Source of the DNA: Lichenicoccus sp965276875
Lineage (GTDB): Bacteria > Pseudomonadota > Alphaproteobacteria > Acetobacterales > Acetobacteraceae
NCBI RefSeq assembly: GCF_965276875.1
Contig: NZ_OZ255701.1
Coordinates: forward strand, 3,162,001 to 3,226,000
Length of the DNA stretch: 64,000 bases
Direction: 5' to 3'
The position numbers and the translations under genes were made by a program. This document shows positions 25,916-34,590 of this stretch, piece after piece. Numbering within the stretch: the first letter of the stretch is position 1; each line of letters starts with the position of its first letter. The notes under the pieces were generated by a model. The model searched no databases. It worked only from the letters and a program-made list of their open reading frames with translations, and had not been told where the DNA came from.

Positions 25916-26905
25916 ATGAAGTTCGTCGGAACAGCGTCGCTTGCGGCGATGATACTTGCCGGTTCGTGGTACGCGGCGCACGCGCAGAGCGCCTTCGGGC
26001 CATCCAATTCCAAGGAGACCTACTACTGGATCTCGCAGAACTCGACGCTGCCGCTTTTCGTTCGCTCCGACTACAAGGGTATGAAGAAGATAGCGGATCA
26101 GCTCCACATCAGGATACGGATTGCGGGGCCCACCAACATTGACCTCGGACAACTGATAGCAACCATCGGTGAGGTTTGTGCCCAGAGGCCGGCCGGCATC
26201 TCGGTTGTGGGTTGGGATCCGGCGCTGACCGTGCCCGTTCAGCAATGCGTCGCGATGCACGTGCCGGTGGTCGTTGACGATGCCGATCTGCCCGGCTCCG
26301 GACGCCTCGCTTTCATCGGTACTGACTGGCACACAATCGGCGACGAGCAGGCCAAGGCGATCATCAAGGCGCTGCCGAATGGTGGCAAGATCGCGGTGTT
26401 GTCGATCGTGAATGCCGACAACATGAAGCAGGCGGTTGAGGGCTTGACCAAGACCCTCAAGGCTGCCGGAAAGAAGTATCAGATTGTCGCCAGCGAAGAC
26501 GACACCGGGGACGCTGCCACCGCGTCTCGCGTGGCGTCGTCCGTGATCGCCGCCCACCGGGACATCGCCGCAATCGCCGGGTTTGACTCCGAATCCGGAC
26601 CCGGGATCGTAGAAGCCGTCAGAGAGGCGGGGATGAAGGGCAAGATCGTGGTCACCGCGATGGAGCAGTCTCCCGATTTCTTCAAGACCCTCCTGGAGGG
26701 ATCGACCACTGCCATCATCGTGCAGAATCGTGAGCTGTTCACCTACTATGCGTTCAGGCTGCTCTACGACTTCCATCATAACGGCCTGAGCACCAACGGC
26801 CTGACCGGATGGCGAGGCAAGCCCATACCCGTCGACGTAAACACCGGTGTCCTGGTCGTTACCAAGGACAATGTCGGTCCGATGCTCAAGGCTGCTGCCA
26901 AGTAG
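25916..26905 (+). CDS. Sugar ABC transporter substrate-binding protein
   Basis: Periplasmic binding protein of 329 residues with a Sec signal peptide (MKFVGTASLAAMILAGSWYA, cleavage probably after AHA). Family stretches are YYWISQNSTLPLFVRSDYKG, VVGWDPALTVPVQQCVA, FIGTDWHTIGDEQAKAII and IAAIAGFDSESGPGIVEAV. ATG 25916 has GGGGGGAA directly upstream. Unusually the binding-protein gene comes after the ATPase and permease. It defines the substrate for this operon, probably D-apiose, D-apionate or a related compound given the downstream lactonase. Confidence 0.9.
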   Translation: MKFVGTASLAAMILAGSWYAAHAQSAFGPSNSKETYYWISQNSTLPLFVRSDYKGMKKIADQLHIRIRIAGPTNIDLGQLIATIGEVCAQRPAGISVVGWDPALTVPVQQCVAMHVPVVVDDADLPGSGRLAFIGTDWHTIGDEQAKAIIKALPNGGKIAVLSIVNADNMKQAVEGLTKTLKAAGKKYQIVASEDDTGDAATASRVASSVIAAHRDIAAIAGFDSESGPGIVEAVREAGMKGKIVVTAMEQSPDFFKTLLEGSTTAIIVQNRELFTYYAFRLLYDFHHNGLSTNGLTGWRGKPIPVDVNTGVLVVTKDNVGPMLKAAAK

Positions 26906-26929
26906 GTCGACTAAAAAAAGGGGAACACG

Positions 26930-27739
26930 ATGACTCCACATCTCAACACAAGGATCCGGTTCCTCGGCGTCGCTGCCTATGAGATCCTCAACCGGCGCGG
27001 CCAACGCGTCCTGCTCGACCCCTTCATGAGTGAAAATCCTGCTTGTCCGATCGCCTATGACAGCTTCGATCATGTCGACCTCGTCGTGGTGAGCCATGCG
27101 GCCTTCGACCATCTGGGGGATACCGAGGCACTCGCGCGTCGCTATGGCTGTCCGGTGATCTGCGGCGGCGAGGTCAAGGCGTTCCTGATGGCGAAAGGCC
27201 TCCCCGCGGAAACAATCAGGGCAACGACCTGGGGAATCCGGGTCGAAGTGGCTCAGATCGAGGTACAGCCGGTCGAGTGCCATCACTGGTCGCAGATCCG
27301 GATGCCCGACGGCACCTTTGCATCCGGTGTACCCATGGCCTTCATCGTGTATGTCGACGACGGCGTGCGCTTCTATCACTACGGCGACACCGCCATCTTC
27401 TCCGACCTGAAGCTTCAGGCAGAACTCTATCGGCCGACCATCGGCTGCATCGGCATCGCCAACCCGCAGGAGATCCTGCATCGCAATCCCATGCCGGGAC
27501 GAATGCTCTCGGCGGAGATGTCTCCCTACGAAGGCGCACTGGCCGCGCAATGGCTTGGGCTCGAGACCGTCTTTCCCTGCCACTACTGTGACCCGTCGGA
27601 TCCGGAAGTCGCCCAGTTCGAAGACCATCTCAAGACGCTCGCGGCCAGTGGACAGAGAGTGCCGCACTCGATCGTCCTCAAGCCCGGCGACTGGATCGAG
27701 ATCCCGGCGGGTGGTGGCCAGGTCCTTCAAGCGGCGTGA
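26930..27739 (+). CDS. MBL-fold metal-dependent hydrolase (UlaG-like)
   Basis: A 269-residue metallo-beta-lactamase-fold protein with the metal motif SHAAFDHLGD (about 55-64, an HxxxDH variant in which Ala-Ala-Phe replaces the usual first His-x), HHWSQIRMPDG, and HYGDTAIFSDL (metal Asp). Relatives such as UlaG hydrolyse sugar-acid lactones (L-ascorbate 6-phosphate). It carries no signal peptide. In this operon it may open a lactone or hydrolyse a keto-acid derivative. Its stop overlaps a GTG start of the next gene (GTGA). Confidence 0.8.
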   Translation: MTPHLNTRIRFLGVAAYEILNRRGQRVLLDPFMSENPACPIAYDSFDHVDLVVVSHAAFDHLGDTEALARRYGCPVICGGEVKAFLMAKGLPAETIRATTWGIRVEVAQIEVQPVECHHWSQIRMPDGTFASGVPMAFIVYVDDGVRFYHYGDTAIFSDLKLQAELYRPTIGCIGIANPQEILHRNPMPGRMLSAEMSPYEGALAAQWLGLETVFPCHYCDPSDPEVAQFEDHLKTLAASGQRVPHSIVLKPGDWIEIPAGGGQVLQAA

Positions 27740-28767
27740 GGATGCCGATGCAAGCAGCGGTTTTCCACTCACCCTTCGATCTGAGGCTCGCGGATGTGCC
27801 GCGTCCTCTGCCCGTGAAGGGTGAGGTCCTGGTCGCAGTGGACGCCGCTGGGATTTGCGCCGGCGATCTCTACATCTTTGTCGGCAAAAACCCCTACGTG
27901 AGCTATCCCCGCATTGGTGGCCACGAGATCGCGGGGCGCATCGCGGCCCTCGGTCCGGACACGGACGGTCCTGCCGTCGGCACGCGCGTGGTAGTCGAAC
28001 CCTTCATCGGCTGCGGGCACTGTTACCCCTGCCGGATCGGAAAGCCGAACTGTTGCGCCAACCTGCAGATCATCGGCGTGCACCAGGAGGGGGGCTTCGC
28101 GGAGTATGTGACGGCCCCGGTCGACAGGCTGCACCCGACTTCCGATCGCCTGACGCCCTTTCAGGCGAGCTTCGCCGAGCCTGTCGCGATCGGTGTTCAG
28201 GCCTGCCGCCGCGGCGGCGTGGGCGCCGACGACACAATTCTGGTCCTTGGAGCTGGCCCGATCGGCCTCGCCATCGTGGAGGTTGCTCGCGCGGCCGGAG
28301 CAAGGGTCTACGTGACCGACATTGCGCGCGACCGGCTCGACACGGCGGCCCGGCTTGGCGCTATCCCTCTCGAAGGCGGCGGATCGCTCCTCGACGATGT
28401 GCTGCGCATCACGGACGGTGAAGGCATGCCGGTCGTCATGGAGGCAACAGGAAACGCCAAGGTCATGGAGCAGACGATCGATCTGGTGGCGTCCGGCGGC
28501 CGCGTGGTGATCGTCGGCCTGGTCGGGAAGGGCGTCACGATCGCATGGTCCGGTCTGGATCTAACCCGCAAGGAAGCGACCATCACCGGCTCGCGCGCCA
28601 GTGTCGGCTGCTTTCCCGAAAGCCTCGATCTCCTGGCACGCGGCGCCATCCGGTACCCGGAGATCGCGACCGGGCTTGCCCTCAGTCAGGCACCGGCTGT
28701 CTTCACTGACCTGGCCCGCAATCCGTCAGCCCTACATAAGGCTGTCTTCCTGAGAAATTCGTCATGA
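27736..28767 (+). CDS. Zinc-dependent alcohol dehydrogenase (MDR family)
   Basis: Medium-chain dehydrogenase of 343 residues, similar to sorbitol, threonine and galactitol dehydrogenases. The catalytic zinc Cys is in GICAGDLY (about 41), GGHEIAGRI holds His-Glu, and the structural zinc loop CGHCYPCRIGKPNCC has all four cysteines. The Rossmann motif is VLGAGPIGLAIVEVARAAGA with an acidic YVTDIARDRL favouring NAD. GTG 27736 overlaps the previous stop; ATG 27742 or 27748 are possible later starts. It would oxidise a secondary or primary hydroxyl of the imported sugar acid. The stop overlaps the FAH gene (ATGA). Confidence 0.88.
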   Translation: MRMPMQAAVFHSPFDLRLADVPRPLPVKGEVLVAVDAAGICAGDLYIFVGKNPYVSYPRIGGHEIAGRIAALGPDTDGPAVGTRVVVEPFIGCGHCYPCRIGKPNCCANLQIIGVHQEGGFAEYVTAPVDRLHPTSDRLTPFQASFAEPVAIGVQACRRGGVGADDTILVLGAGPIGLAIVEVARAAGARVYVTDIARDRLDTAARLGAIPLEGGGSLLDDVLRITDGEGMPVVMEATGNAKVMEQTIDLVASGGRVVIVGLVGKGVTIAWSGLDLTRKEATITGSRASVGCFPESLDLLARGAIRYPEIATGLALSQAPAVFTDLARNPSALHKAVFLRNSS

Positions 28768-29612
28768 AGCTTGTGACCTTCTCCGTCCGCGAAGACACAC
28801 CCCGGGTAGGCCTTCTTGCCGGCGACGAGATCGTCGATCTCACCGCGGCGGGCGTCGCGCGCTCCATGCGCGAGCTGATCGAGAGCGGGGCGCGAGCCTT
28901 GTCGAGGGCCCGGGACGTCGTTGACCTGGCTTCCCGGCTGCCGCTCGCATCGGTTCGGCTGCTGGCGCCGGTGCCCGATCCCTCCAAGGTGCTATGCTGC
29001 GGTATCAACTACCGTGCCCATGCGGCGGAGAACCCGGACGCCACGATGCCAGGCGAGCCGTTCTTTTTCGCCAAGCTTGCATCCAGCGTGGTCGGGCATG
29101 AGGCACCGATTCCCTATCCACCCCGGACGGCACAACTCGATTACGAGGTCGAGTTCGCGGCCGTCATTGGCACGAGGCTGACGCGTGCCGATGAGCGTGA
29201 GGTCATGCCCGCCTTGTTCGGATATACGCTGCTCAACGACATCTCCGCGCGCGACGTCCAGTTCAAAGACAACCAGATCACTCTGGGCAAGAACTTCGAC
29301 GCATTTGCCCCGATCGGTCCCTGCATTGTCACCGCCGACGCGCTGGATCGGCCCGATGCCGTGCGCCTGCAAACGCGCCTCAATGGCCGCGTCATGCAGG
29401 ATGGATCGACGTCGGACTGGCTGTTCTCGCTTCCCCGGTTGATCGCGTCATTGTCACACGTCATGACGCTGCACCCTGGCGATATCGTGACTACGGGTAC
29501 CCCGGCCGGCGTCGGGTTCTTCCAAAGGCCGCAGATTTTCATGTGCCCGGGCGACGTAATCGAAATCGAGGCCGAGATGATTGGCACGCTCCGCAACACA
29601 ATCATCGCGTGA
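28764..29612 (+). CDS. Fumarylacetoacetate hydrolase-family protein
   Basis: FAH-superfamily enzyme of 282 residues. It has the family core CCGINYRAHAAEN (about 75-87), the metal-binding DYEVEFAAVIG (Glu-x-Glu) and FGYTLLNDISARDVQ (Asp), LGKNFDAFAPIGPCIV and GDIVTTGTPAGVG. Relatives in sugar acid routes hydrolyse or decarboxylate diketo acids, for example 2,4-diketo-3-deoxy-L-fuconate hydrolase. Here it probably performs the C-C bond cleavage that the operon otherwise lacks. Start and stop overlap both neighbours by 1-4 nt. Confidence 0.9.
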   Translation: MKLVTFSVREDTPRVGLLAGDEIVDLTAAGVARSMRELIESGARALSRARDVVDLASRLPLASVRLLAPVPDPSKVLCCGINYRAHAAENPDATMPGEPFFFAKLASSVVGHEAPIPYPPRTAQLDYEVEFAAVIGTRLTRADEREVMPALFGYTLLNDISARDVQFKDNQITLGKNFDAFAPIGPCIVTADALDRPDAVRLQTRLNGRVMQDGSTSDWLFSLPRLIASLSHVMTLHPGDIVTTGTPAGVGFFQRPQIFMCPGDVIEIEAEMIGTLRNTIIA

Positions 29613-30637
29613 TGCTGCGGATCGGTGTGATCGGCTGCGGCTATTGGGCGCAGCGTCATCTGCGGGCCTGGAGAGAGCTGCACGGCAGCGGCGCCGAGCT
29701 TGTTGCGGTGTGCGACACGGACCCCGTCAAGCTCCGAGAGGCCGCCCGCCGGTTCGGAGTGCCGAGACAATACGCGAATGCGGATGAGATGTTGTCTTCG
29801 GGCGAGATCGACCTAGTTGATATCGCAACGCGTATGGACACGCACCGGCCTCTGGTAGAGGCCGCCATCGCGCAAGGCATAGCCGTTGTCGTGCAGAAGC
29901 CGCTGGCGCCGACCTGGGACGATTGCGTGGCCATGGCGGGCGCGGCCGATCACGCCAACATCTTCCTGGCAGTGCACGAGAACTTCCGTTTCCAGCCGGC
30001 CATGCTGAAGGCCGCCGCGCTGCTGGCCGTGGGCTGCATCGGCGATCCGTCCTGGGCCAGGATCAGCTTCAGGACTGGCGTCGATGTCTACAAAAACCAG
30101 CCCTACTTCCTTGACGAGCAACGGCTGGTCGTCCTGGATCTCGGCATCCACATGCTTGACCTCGCCCGCGTCTTTCTCGGCGAGGTGCACCATCTCTCGT
30201 GCGAGACACAGCGGCGCAACCCGAGAGTGCTTGCCGAGGATACCGCGACCATGGTGCTTCGCCATCGCATCGGTGCGGTCTCCGTGGTCGAATGCACGTA
30301 TGAAAGCCGCCAACGGGACGAAGGTACGCCTGAGGTCCTGGTCCAGATCGAGGGGAACAGGGGTTCGATCACGTGCCGTCCAGGCGGCCGGGAGCTCCTG
30401 GTGACGCGTAACGGCAGCACGGCGCGCCAAACCTTCGTAGCGCCGGACGACGACATCCTGCAGGCCAGCGTGCAGACCACCTGCCGGCACATGCTGGAGT
30501 CTATCCGCTCCGGACGCCGAGCCGATACGGACGTTCAAGACAACCTGAAGACCTACGCTCTCGTCGAGGCGGCGTATGAGTCCGCGGCGTCGGGACGTTC
30601 GGTTCAGCCTGCTGTATGGGCACCCCATGACGGGTGA
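29612..30637 (+). CDS. Gfo/Idh/MocA-family dehydrogenase, candidate D-apiose dehydrogenase
   Basis: A 341-residue NAD(P)-dependent sugar dehydrogenase with Rossmann start IGVIGCGYWAQRHLRAW (about 4-20), the family EKP-like motif read as VVQKPLAPTWDD (Gln replaces Glu before Lys), and ENFRFQPAMLKA. ATG 29612 overlaps the FAH stop (TGATG). The known D-apiose dehydrogenase (ApsD) belongs to this family and makes D-apionolactone, the substrate of the enzyme encoded next. That pairing is why apiose is proposed; the substrate itself is not proven by sequence. Confidence 0.85.
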   Translation: MLRIGVIGCGYWAQRHLRAWRELHGSGAELVAVCDTDPVKLREAARRFGVPRQYANADEMLSSGEIDLVDIATRMDTHRPLVEAAIAQGIAVVVQKPLAPTWDDCVAMAGAADHANIFLAVHENFRFQPAMLKAAALLAVGCIGDPSWARISFRTGVDVYKNQPYFLDEQRLVVLDLGIHMLDLARVFLGEVHHLSCETQRRNPRVLAEDTATMVLRHRIGAVSVVECTYESRQRDEGTPEVLVQIEGNRGSITCRPGGRELLVTRNGSTARQTFVAPDDDILQASVQTTCRHMLESIRSGRRADTDVQDNLKTYALVEAAYESAASGRSVQPAVWAPHDG

Positions 30638-32510
30638 GGGGGCGAGGGGGGCTGCCCTGCTGACCGGGACAACCGAGCCGGTCCCGTTGCCGCGCCGCCT
30701 GACGGCCGGGCCGCTCTCGGTTGATCTCGACCACGGTAATCTGCGGCGCATCCGCTGGCACGGAATTGAGGTGCTGCAAGCGATCGCCTTCGTCGTCCGC
30801 GACACAAACTGGGGCACCTACGCTCCTTGCCTGACAGCAACCGAGATTACCCAGGAGGCGGAGCGATTTCGGGTGTCCTACCAAGGTTCGGTCGTTGGGC
30901 CGGACGGCTCTCTGGTCTATCGGGCGCAAATTTCCAGTGCGAGAAGTGGACGATTGCGGTTTGCAGCCGAGGCCGAGGCGCCGAATGGCTTTGTCACCAA
31001 CCGGTCCGGCTTTGTGGTGCTTCATGGCCTGGCCAGTACCGTCGGGCGTGCGTTGACCGTCACTCATCCCAGCGGCGCAACCACCGAGACAATGTTCCCG
31101 GTCCCGGTCCAGCCCGATCAGCCAGCATTGGATATTGCCGGTCTGCGATACGAAGTTGCCCCGGGGGTCGTCGTCTCCCTCGAACTGGAGGGCGATACCT
31201 TCGAGATGGAGGATCAACGAAACTGGACGGACGCCTCGTTCAAGACCTATGTGCGCCCGCTTGCCCGAGGCTTTCCTTATCGCATTGAGGCCGGTGAAAT
31301 CCTCAGGCAGGCCGTCGACCTGTCTGTCAGCGGCAGCGCGGCGTCCGCTAAGGTTACGCGCAACGAGACGGTCGTGGTGCAATGGGGGCGCGAGAGGATC
31401 GGCACAGTCCCGAGGCTGGGCCTTTACGTCGACTCGACGAACCTGCACGAGACTGGCCCGCATCTCGCGGCGGCCACTGCAGGCTTTCTCCAGGTAAGAC
31501 TCGATCTTCGCGGGGCCGATGCAACGCCTCAACTTGACCGCGCCCTGGAGCTGGCCGGCTACGCTGGGGCTCCGTTGGCATTGGACGTGGTGATCCATGG
31601 CCGTGCGCCCGCAACCGAACTGGCTCAGCTCTGGGATTGGTGCGCCCGGCGGCGTCCGCGCTTGGAAATGCTCTTCGTCATCCCCGCACGTGATCTGACC
31701 AGTCGACCTTCAGACAGCCGACCAGCCGGGGAAGCGGCGGACGAGACGATCCGAGAGCAAGTCCGTCGAGCGATGCCGGGCGTACCGCTCGTTGCCGGTA
31801 TGCCGGTGGGCTTCGCCGAACTGAACCGAAATCGTCCTTCGGGGAAATTCGACGTGATCACGCACGCCACGCAGGCGATCGTGCATGCCGCGGACGATAG
31901 CTCGGTGATGGACACCTTGACAGCGATACGGCACGTCGTCCGGACAACCCGCTGCTTTGCGGGCGCCAAAACCTATCGCATCGGACCGGCCACAATCGGG
32001 ATGCCGCCTACCGCTTCCGCTGCGGCTCCAATCGCCAACCCGGCATTGCTCAGGACGCCAATGTCGCGGGAGGATCCCCGCCAGATGGGATTGTTCGCGG
32101 CGGCATTTCTCATCGGATATGTCGACGCCGCGGAAGGTGTAGACCTTTTGACGCTTGCGGCCCCGACCGGGCCGTTCGGTCTCTTTAATTGTTCCGGAAC
32201 GGCTCGACCCGTAGCCGCGGCGTTCGCGGGTCTTGCGGCACTTTCTGGCTGCGCTCGCTTGAATGTTGCTCATGCAGCATCCGGCCGTCTTGCGGCCGTC
32301 TCCGCGATTGCGCCAGACGGACCGGTCGTGTGGCTCGCCAACCTGGGCGCCGATCCCCTGAGCGTTACGCTCAGCGGATCTGCGGCGACCCGGATCCTAC
32401 GATTTGACGCTGAGACCGTTGCCGCAGCACCGCTCAACCTTGCCGAGGAGCACATACCAACACGTGGACTTCTGCCGCTGGATGGCTACGCTTTTTGCCG
32501 GATCAGGTAG
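30627..32510 (+). CDS. apnL: Probable D-apionate lactonase (ApnL-type)
   Basis: A large protein of about 627 residues that I recognise as the D-apionate lactonase family, which opens D-apionolactone to D-apionate. Matching family features are LTAGPLSVDLDHGNLRRIRW near the start, VVRDTNWGTYAP, TNRSGFVVLHGLA, and FEMEDQRNWTDASFKTYVRP in the first third, which is nearly invariant. A barrel-like middle domain and a small beta C-terminal domain follow. ATG 30627, after TATGGGG, overlaps the previous gene by 11 nt; 30576 is an upstream alternative. It closes the operon. The family call is from memory of sequence patterns and should be confirmed by a profile search. Confidence 0.75.
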   Translation: MTGEGARGAALLTGTTEPVPLPRRLTAGPLSVDLDHGNLRRIRWHGIEVLQAIAFVVRDTNWGTYAPCLTATEITQEAERFRVSYQGSVVGPDGSLVYRAQISSARSGRLRFAAEAEAPNGFVTNRSGFVVLHGLASTVGRALTVTHPSGATTETMFPVPVQPDQPALDIAGLRYEVAPGVVVSLELEGDTFEMEDQRNWTDASFKTYVRPLARGFPYRIEAGEILRQAVDLSVSGSAASAKVTRNETVVVQWGRERIGTVPRLGLYVDSTNLHETGPHLAAATAGFLQVRLDLRGADATPQLDRALELAGYAGAPLALDVVIHGRAPATELAQLWDWCARRRPRLEMLFVIPARDLTSRPSDSRPAGEAADETIREQVRRAMPGVPLVAGMPVGFAELNRNRPSGKFDVITHATQAIVHAADDSSVMDTLTAIRHVVRTTRCFAGAKTYRIGPATIGMPPTASAAAPIANPALLRTPMSREDPRQMGLFAAAFLIGYVDAAEGVDLLTLAAPTGPFGLFNCSGTARPVAAAFAGLAALSGCARLNVAHAASGRLAAVSAIAPDGPVVWLANLGADPLSVTLSGSAATRILRFDAETVAAAPLNLAEEHIPTRGLLPLDGYAFCRIR

Positions 32511-32809
32511 ATCGAGCCCGACGGTACGTTGACGCAATTCGTTCGTTCTCACCTAGGACCGAGTGACATTCTGCGTTCGCGAAAACGTGTTCTTTGCTCC
32601 TATGAATCTCCTGCTTCTTTAGCAGCGTCTAAATACCTGAATAACAGAAGTATTTTTTATTAGACTACAACAATTTCTCCTAAAGTGCCGAACCGGAAAG
32701 GGGTATACAACCTATCCGGGCGTCACATCCTCCTTTGTCGTTGCAGCTCGTTAATCTAGGGGTCGCCGCACGATTTGTTCGAAACTGCACGCTAAGCCCA
32801 AGCACCACG
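32511..32809. other. AT-rich intergenic boundary
   Basis: No gene seen. Base composition drops sharply (notably 32600-32690) compared with the operon to the left. An imperfect hairpin with GTCTAA/TTAGAC ends and a run of six T lies at 32627-32665 and may terminate the apnL operon. The composition change marks the edge of separately acquired DNA. Confidence 0.5.
32627..32665 (+). terminator. Possible terminator hairpin after apnL
   Basis: GTCTAAATAC pairs imperfectly with GTATTTTTTATTAGAC across a 13-nt loop. It is AT-rich rather than GC-rich, so this is a weak candidate. Confidence 0.3.
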
Positions 32810-33208
32810 TTAGGGGCCAGTTATGCCGACAGCCGTGGCGATATAGGAGACTTTCCCGCCCACGTTGACGAAAGTGACTTGCCATCGGCGGCTTAACGCC
32901 ACTCGGAATGATTGTTTGCCTGAATCACACCACAAGGTGTCAGCTGGCCCATGGATGACTTGCTGGCCGGGAACGGTTCTGTCCTCCGCAAAGCGCTGGT
33001 TCTGGGTCTCCACGCACTTGAAGCCATTGTCCTCCATAAAGGCTTTGGCTTGGTCGATTGTTGTACCGAGCGGAACGTGTTTCAGAACTTCTCGCTTGGT
33101 TGCCGCGGCATCGGGCAACATGATAGTCGACCTTTTCACAGCAACCTCCGATGGGCTTGTCGTCAGTAGTAGACCTGAAATCAAGGCGCCGAACTTAAAA
33201 ATAGTCAT
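32810..33208 (-). CDS. Small exported hypothetical protein
   Basis: 132 residues with an N-terminal hydrophobic segment (FGALISGLLLTTSP) consistent with a signal peptide. A middle VPLGTTIDQAKAFMEDNGFKC resembles small periplasmic proteins with an EAxxFMExNGF pattern. The ending GGKVSYIATAVGITGP suggests a beta-rich fold. I do not recognise a function. Its ATG overlaps the stop of the resolvase gene upstream (ATGA), so the two are translated together on the minus strand. Confidence 0.65.
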   Translation of the reverse strand: MTIFKFGALISGLLLTTSPSEVAVKRSTIMLPDAAATKREVLKHVPLGTTIDQAKAFMEDNGFKCVETQNQRFAEDRTVPGQQVIHGPADTLWCDSGKQSFRVALSRRWQVTFVNVGGKVSYIATAVGITGP

Positions 33209-33759
33209 CGGTGTTGAGCGACGATACGTGACACGGTCGGCTGGCTAATGTTGTAGAGCCGCGCCATATCAGCACCAGACTTTCGTCCGGTAATTACACT
33301 TTCGGCGATCTCTCGGCGCTTAGCGGCATCCAGCTTCTTGCGTCGACCACCGATACGGCCTTCAGCCCGCGCTGTCGCTATGCCGGCGGAAGTCCGCTCC
33401 CGGATCATGGCGCGCTCGAACTCCGCGAACGATCCGACCATCTGCATCATCATCCGGCCCGCCGGGGTAGTGGTGTCGATGTTCTCGGTGATCGAGCGGA
33501 AACCAGCACCGGCCTCGGCGATCCGCTCCATGATATGGAGCACGTCCTTCAGCGAGCGCGACAGGCGATCGAGTTTCCAGACAACTACAGTATCCCCATC
33601 ACGGAGCTGATCGAGCATGCGGTGTAACTCAGGCCGATCCCACCGCCCACCAGAGGCGGACTCCTCAAACAGGCGCCGGCAGCCGGCTGCTTTCAGGGCC
33701 CTGGTTTGGAGCGCGTTGTTCTGCTCGTCGCCCTTGGACACGCGCGCATAGCCCAGCAT
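33205..33759 (-). CDS. Serine recombinase (resolvase/invertase)
   Basis: Resolvase-family recombinase of 184 residues. The N-terminal catalytic domain begins LGYARVSKGDEQ with the catalytic Ser (about residue 7), followed by VVWKLDRLSRSL and GSFAEFERAMIRERTSAG. A C-terminal helix-turn-helix ends with DMARLYNISQPTVSRIVAQ. ATG 33759 gives the normal N-terminus; a longer frame would start in the inverted repeat of the neighbouring transposon. It lies just outside that transposon, so it may belong to an older element. It is coupled to the small exported protein downstream. Confidence 0.88.
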   Translation of the reverse strand: MLGYARVSKGDEQNNALQTRALKAAGCRRLFEESASGGRWDRPELHRMLDQLRDGDTVVVWKLDRLSRSLKDVLHIMERIAEAGAGFRSITENIDTTTPAGRMMMQMVGSFAEFERAMIRERTSAGIATARAEGRIGGRRKKLDAAKRREIAESVITGRKSGADMARLYNISQPTVSRIVAQHR

Positions 33760-33833
33760 CAAGCCGAGGACGACCGGCTTGGCTTCTTTCACAAACGACC
33801 GTTTACGAACGGGTTGGGCGACCACGGTCAATC

Positions 33834-33858
33834 TGTAGATGTCAGCGCTAATTGGCAC
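33834..33858. repeat. Transposon left terminal inverted repeat (25 bp)
   Basis: TGTAGA followed by the 19-bp unit TGTCAGCGCTAATTGGCAC; identical in reverse complement to 39542-39566. Confidence 0.9.
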
Positions 33859-33862
33859 GCGC

Positions 33863-33881
33863 TGTCAGAGATAAATGTCAC
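33863..33881. repeat. Left internal 19-bp repeat
   Basis: TGTCAGAGATAAATGTCAC, a diverged copy of the terminal 19-bp unit in the same orientation, 4 nt inside it. Probably a second TniA binding site. Confidence 0.75.
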
Positions 33882-33925
33882 GTCTCGAAAAAATCGAGGA
33901 TCCAGTTTCATACGTGTTCTCGTAG

Positions 33926-34579
33926 TTACCCTGCCTCACCCGGCATCTTCGCACCGTGGCGCAGGCCATCGAGCAGCAGCATGACCATCCGTTCGGTGTG
34001 TGCCGCCCCATCATTCCCCGAAGCCACGGCAAGGTTCCCGATCGCGCGCAGCAGGTCATAAGGTGCAACATCGGCACGGGTCTCTCCACTACGAGCGGCA
34101 GCATCTAGCAGCACCGACAAGGCGGGCTCGAACCGGCTCCGGAAATAGTCGGGCAAGGTAGCGAATGCCGGATCGCCAGAATGAAGCGCAGCCGCCAGCC
34201 CCTGCTTGGTCCCAAGGAAGCGCGTATATCGCATCAACCAACCAGCCAGCGCGTCTGCGGGCCCGTGTTCTGCTGCAAGCGACTCCGCCACGTTGGCACA
34301 CGCATCGACTTCGCGACGGAACACCGCTGCCACCAAATCGGCACGAGTAGGAAACCGGCGGTACAGGGTCCCCAGCCCGACGCCTGCTTGTGTCGCGATC
34401 TCCCGGATGGGCGCATCGACACCCGAGCGAGCGAACACAATCTTGGCGGCTTCTAAAACTGCTTCCTCGTTCCTTCGAGCATCGGCGCGCATTCGCGGCG
34501 CGGGTGTCTTGGCATCACCCACGGTCAACGACCCTACCTCGACCGTATTCCGAGATTTGGCCAACACCATTTCTCGCAT
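33926..34579 (-). CDS. TetR-family transcriptional regulator
   Basis: A 217-residue TetR regulator. The N-terminal helix-turn-helix is clear: EAAKIVFARSGVDAPIREIA, then GVGLGTLYRRFPTRADLVAAV. The helical ligand domain contains RYTRFLGTKQGLAAAL and RAIGNLAVASGN. It is divergent from the hydrolase and SDR genes and separated from the hydrolase by 84 nt holding a 10-bp inverted repeat, so it very likely represses these cargo genes until an unknown small molecule appears. Confidence 0.9.
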   Translation of the reverse strand: MREMVLAKSRNTVEVGSLTVGDAKTPAPRMRADARRNEEAVLEAAKIVFARSGVDAPIREIATQAGVGLGTLYRRFPTRADLVAAVFRREVDACANVAESLAAEHGPADALAGWLMRYTRFLGTKQGLAAALHSGDPAFATLPDYFRSRFEPALSVLLDAAARSGETRADVAPYDLLRAIGNLAVASGNDGAAHTERMVMLLLDGLRHGAKMPGEAG

Positions 34580-34590
34580 TCCTCCTTGAT

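Noticed and set aside
25106..27772. Minus-strand frame of 888 codons opposite the permease, binding protein and MBL genes
   Set aside because: Composition is that of antisense coding DNA (His/Arg/Asp/Gly rich, no motifs), and all three plus-strand genes are clear family members.
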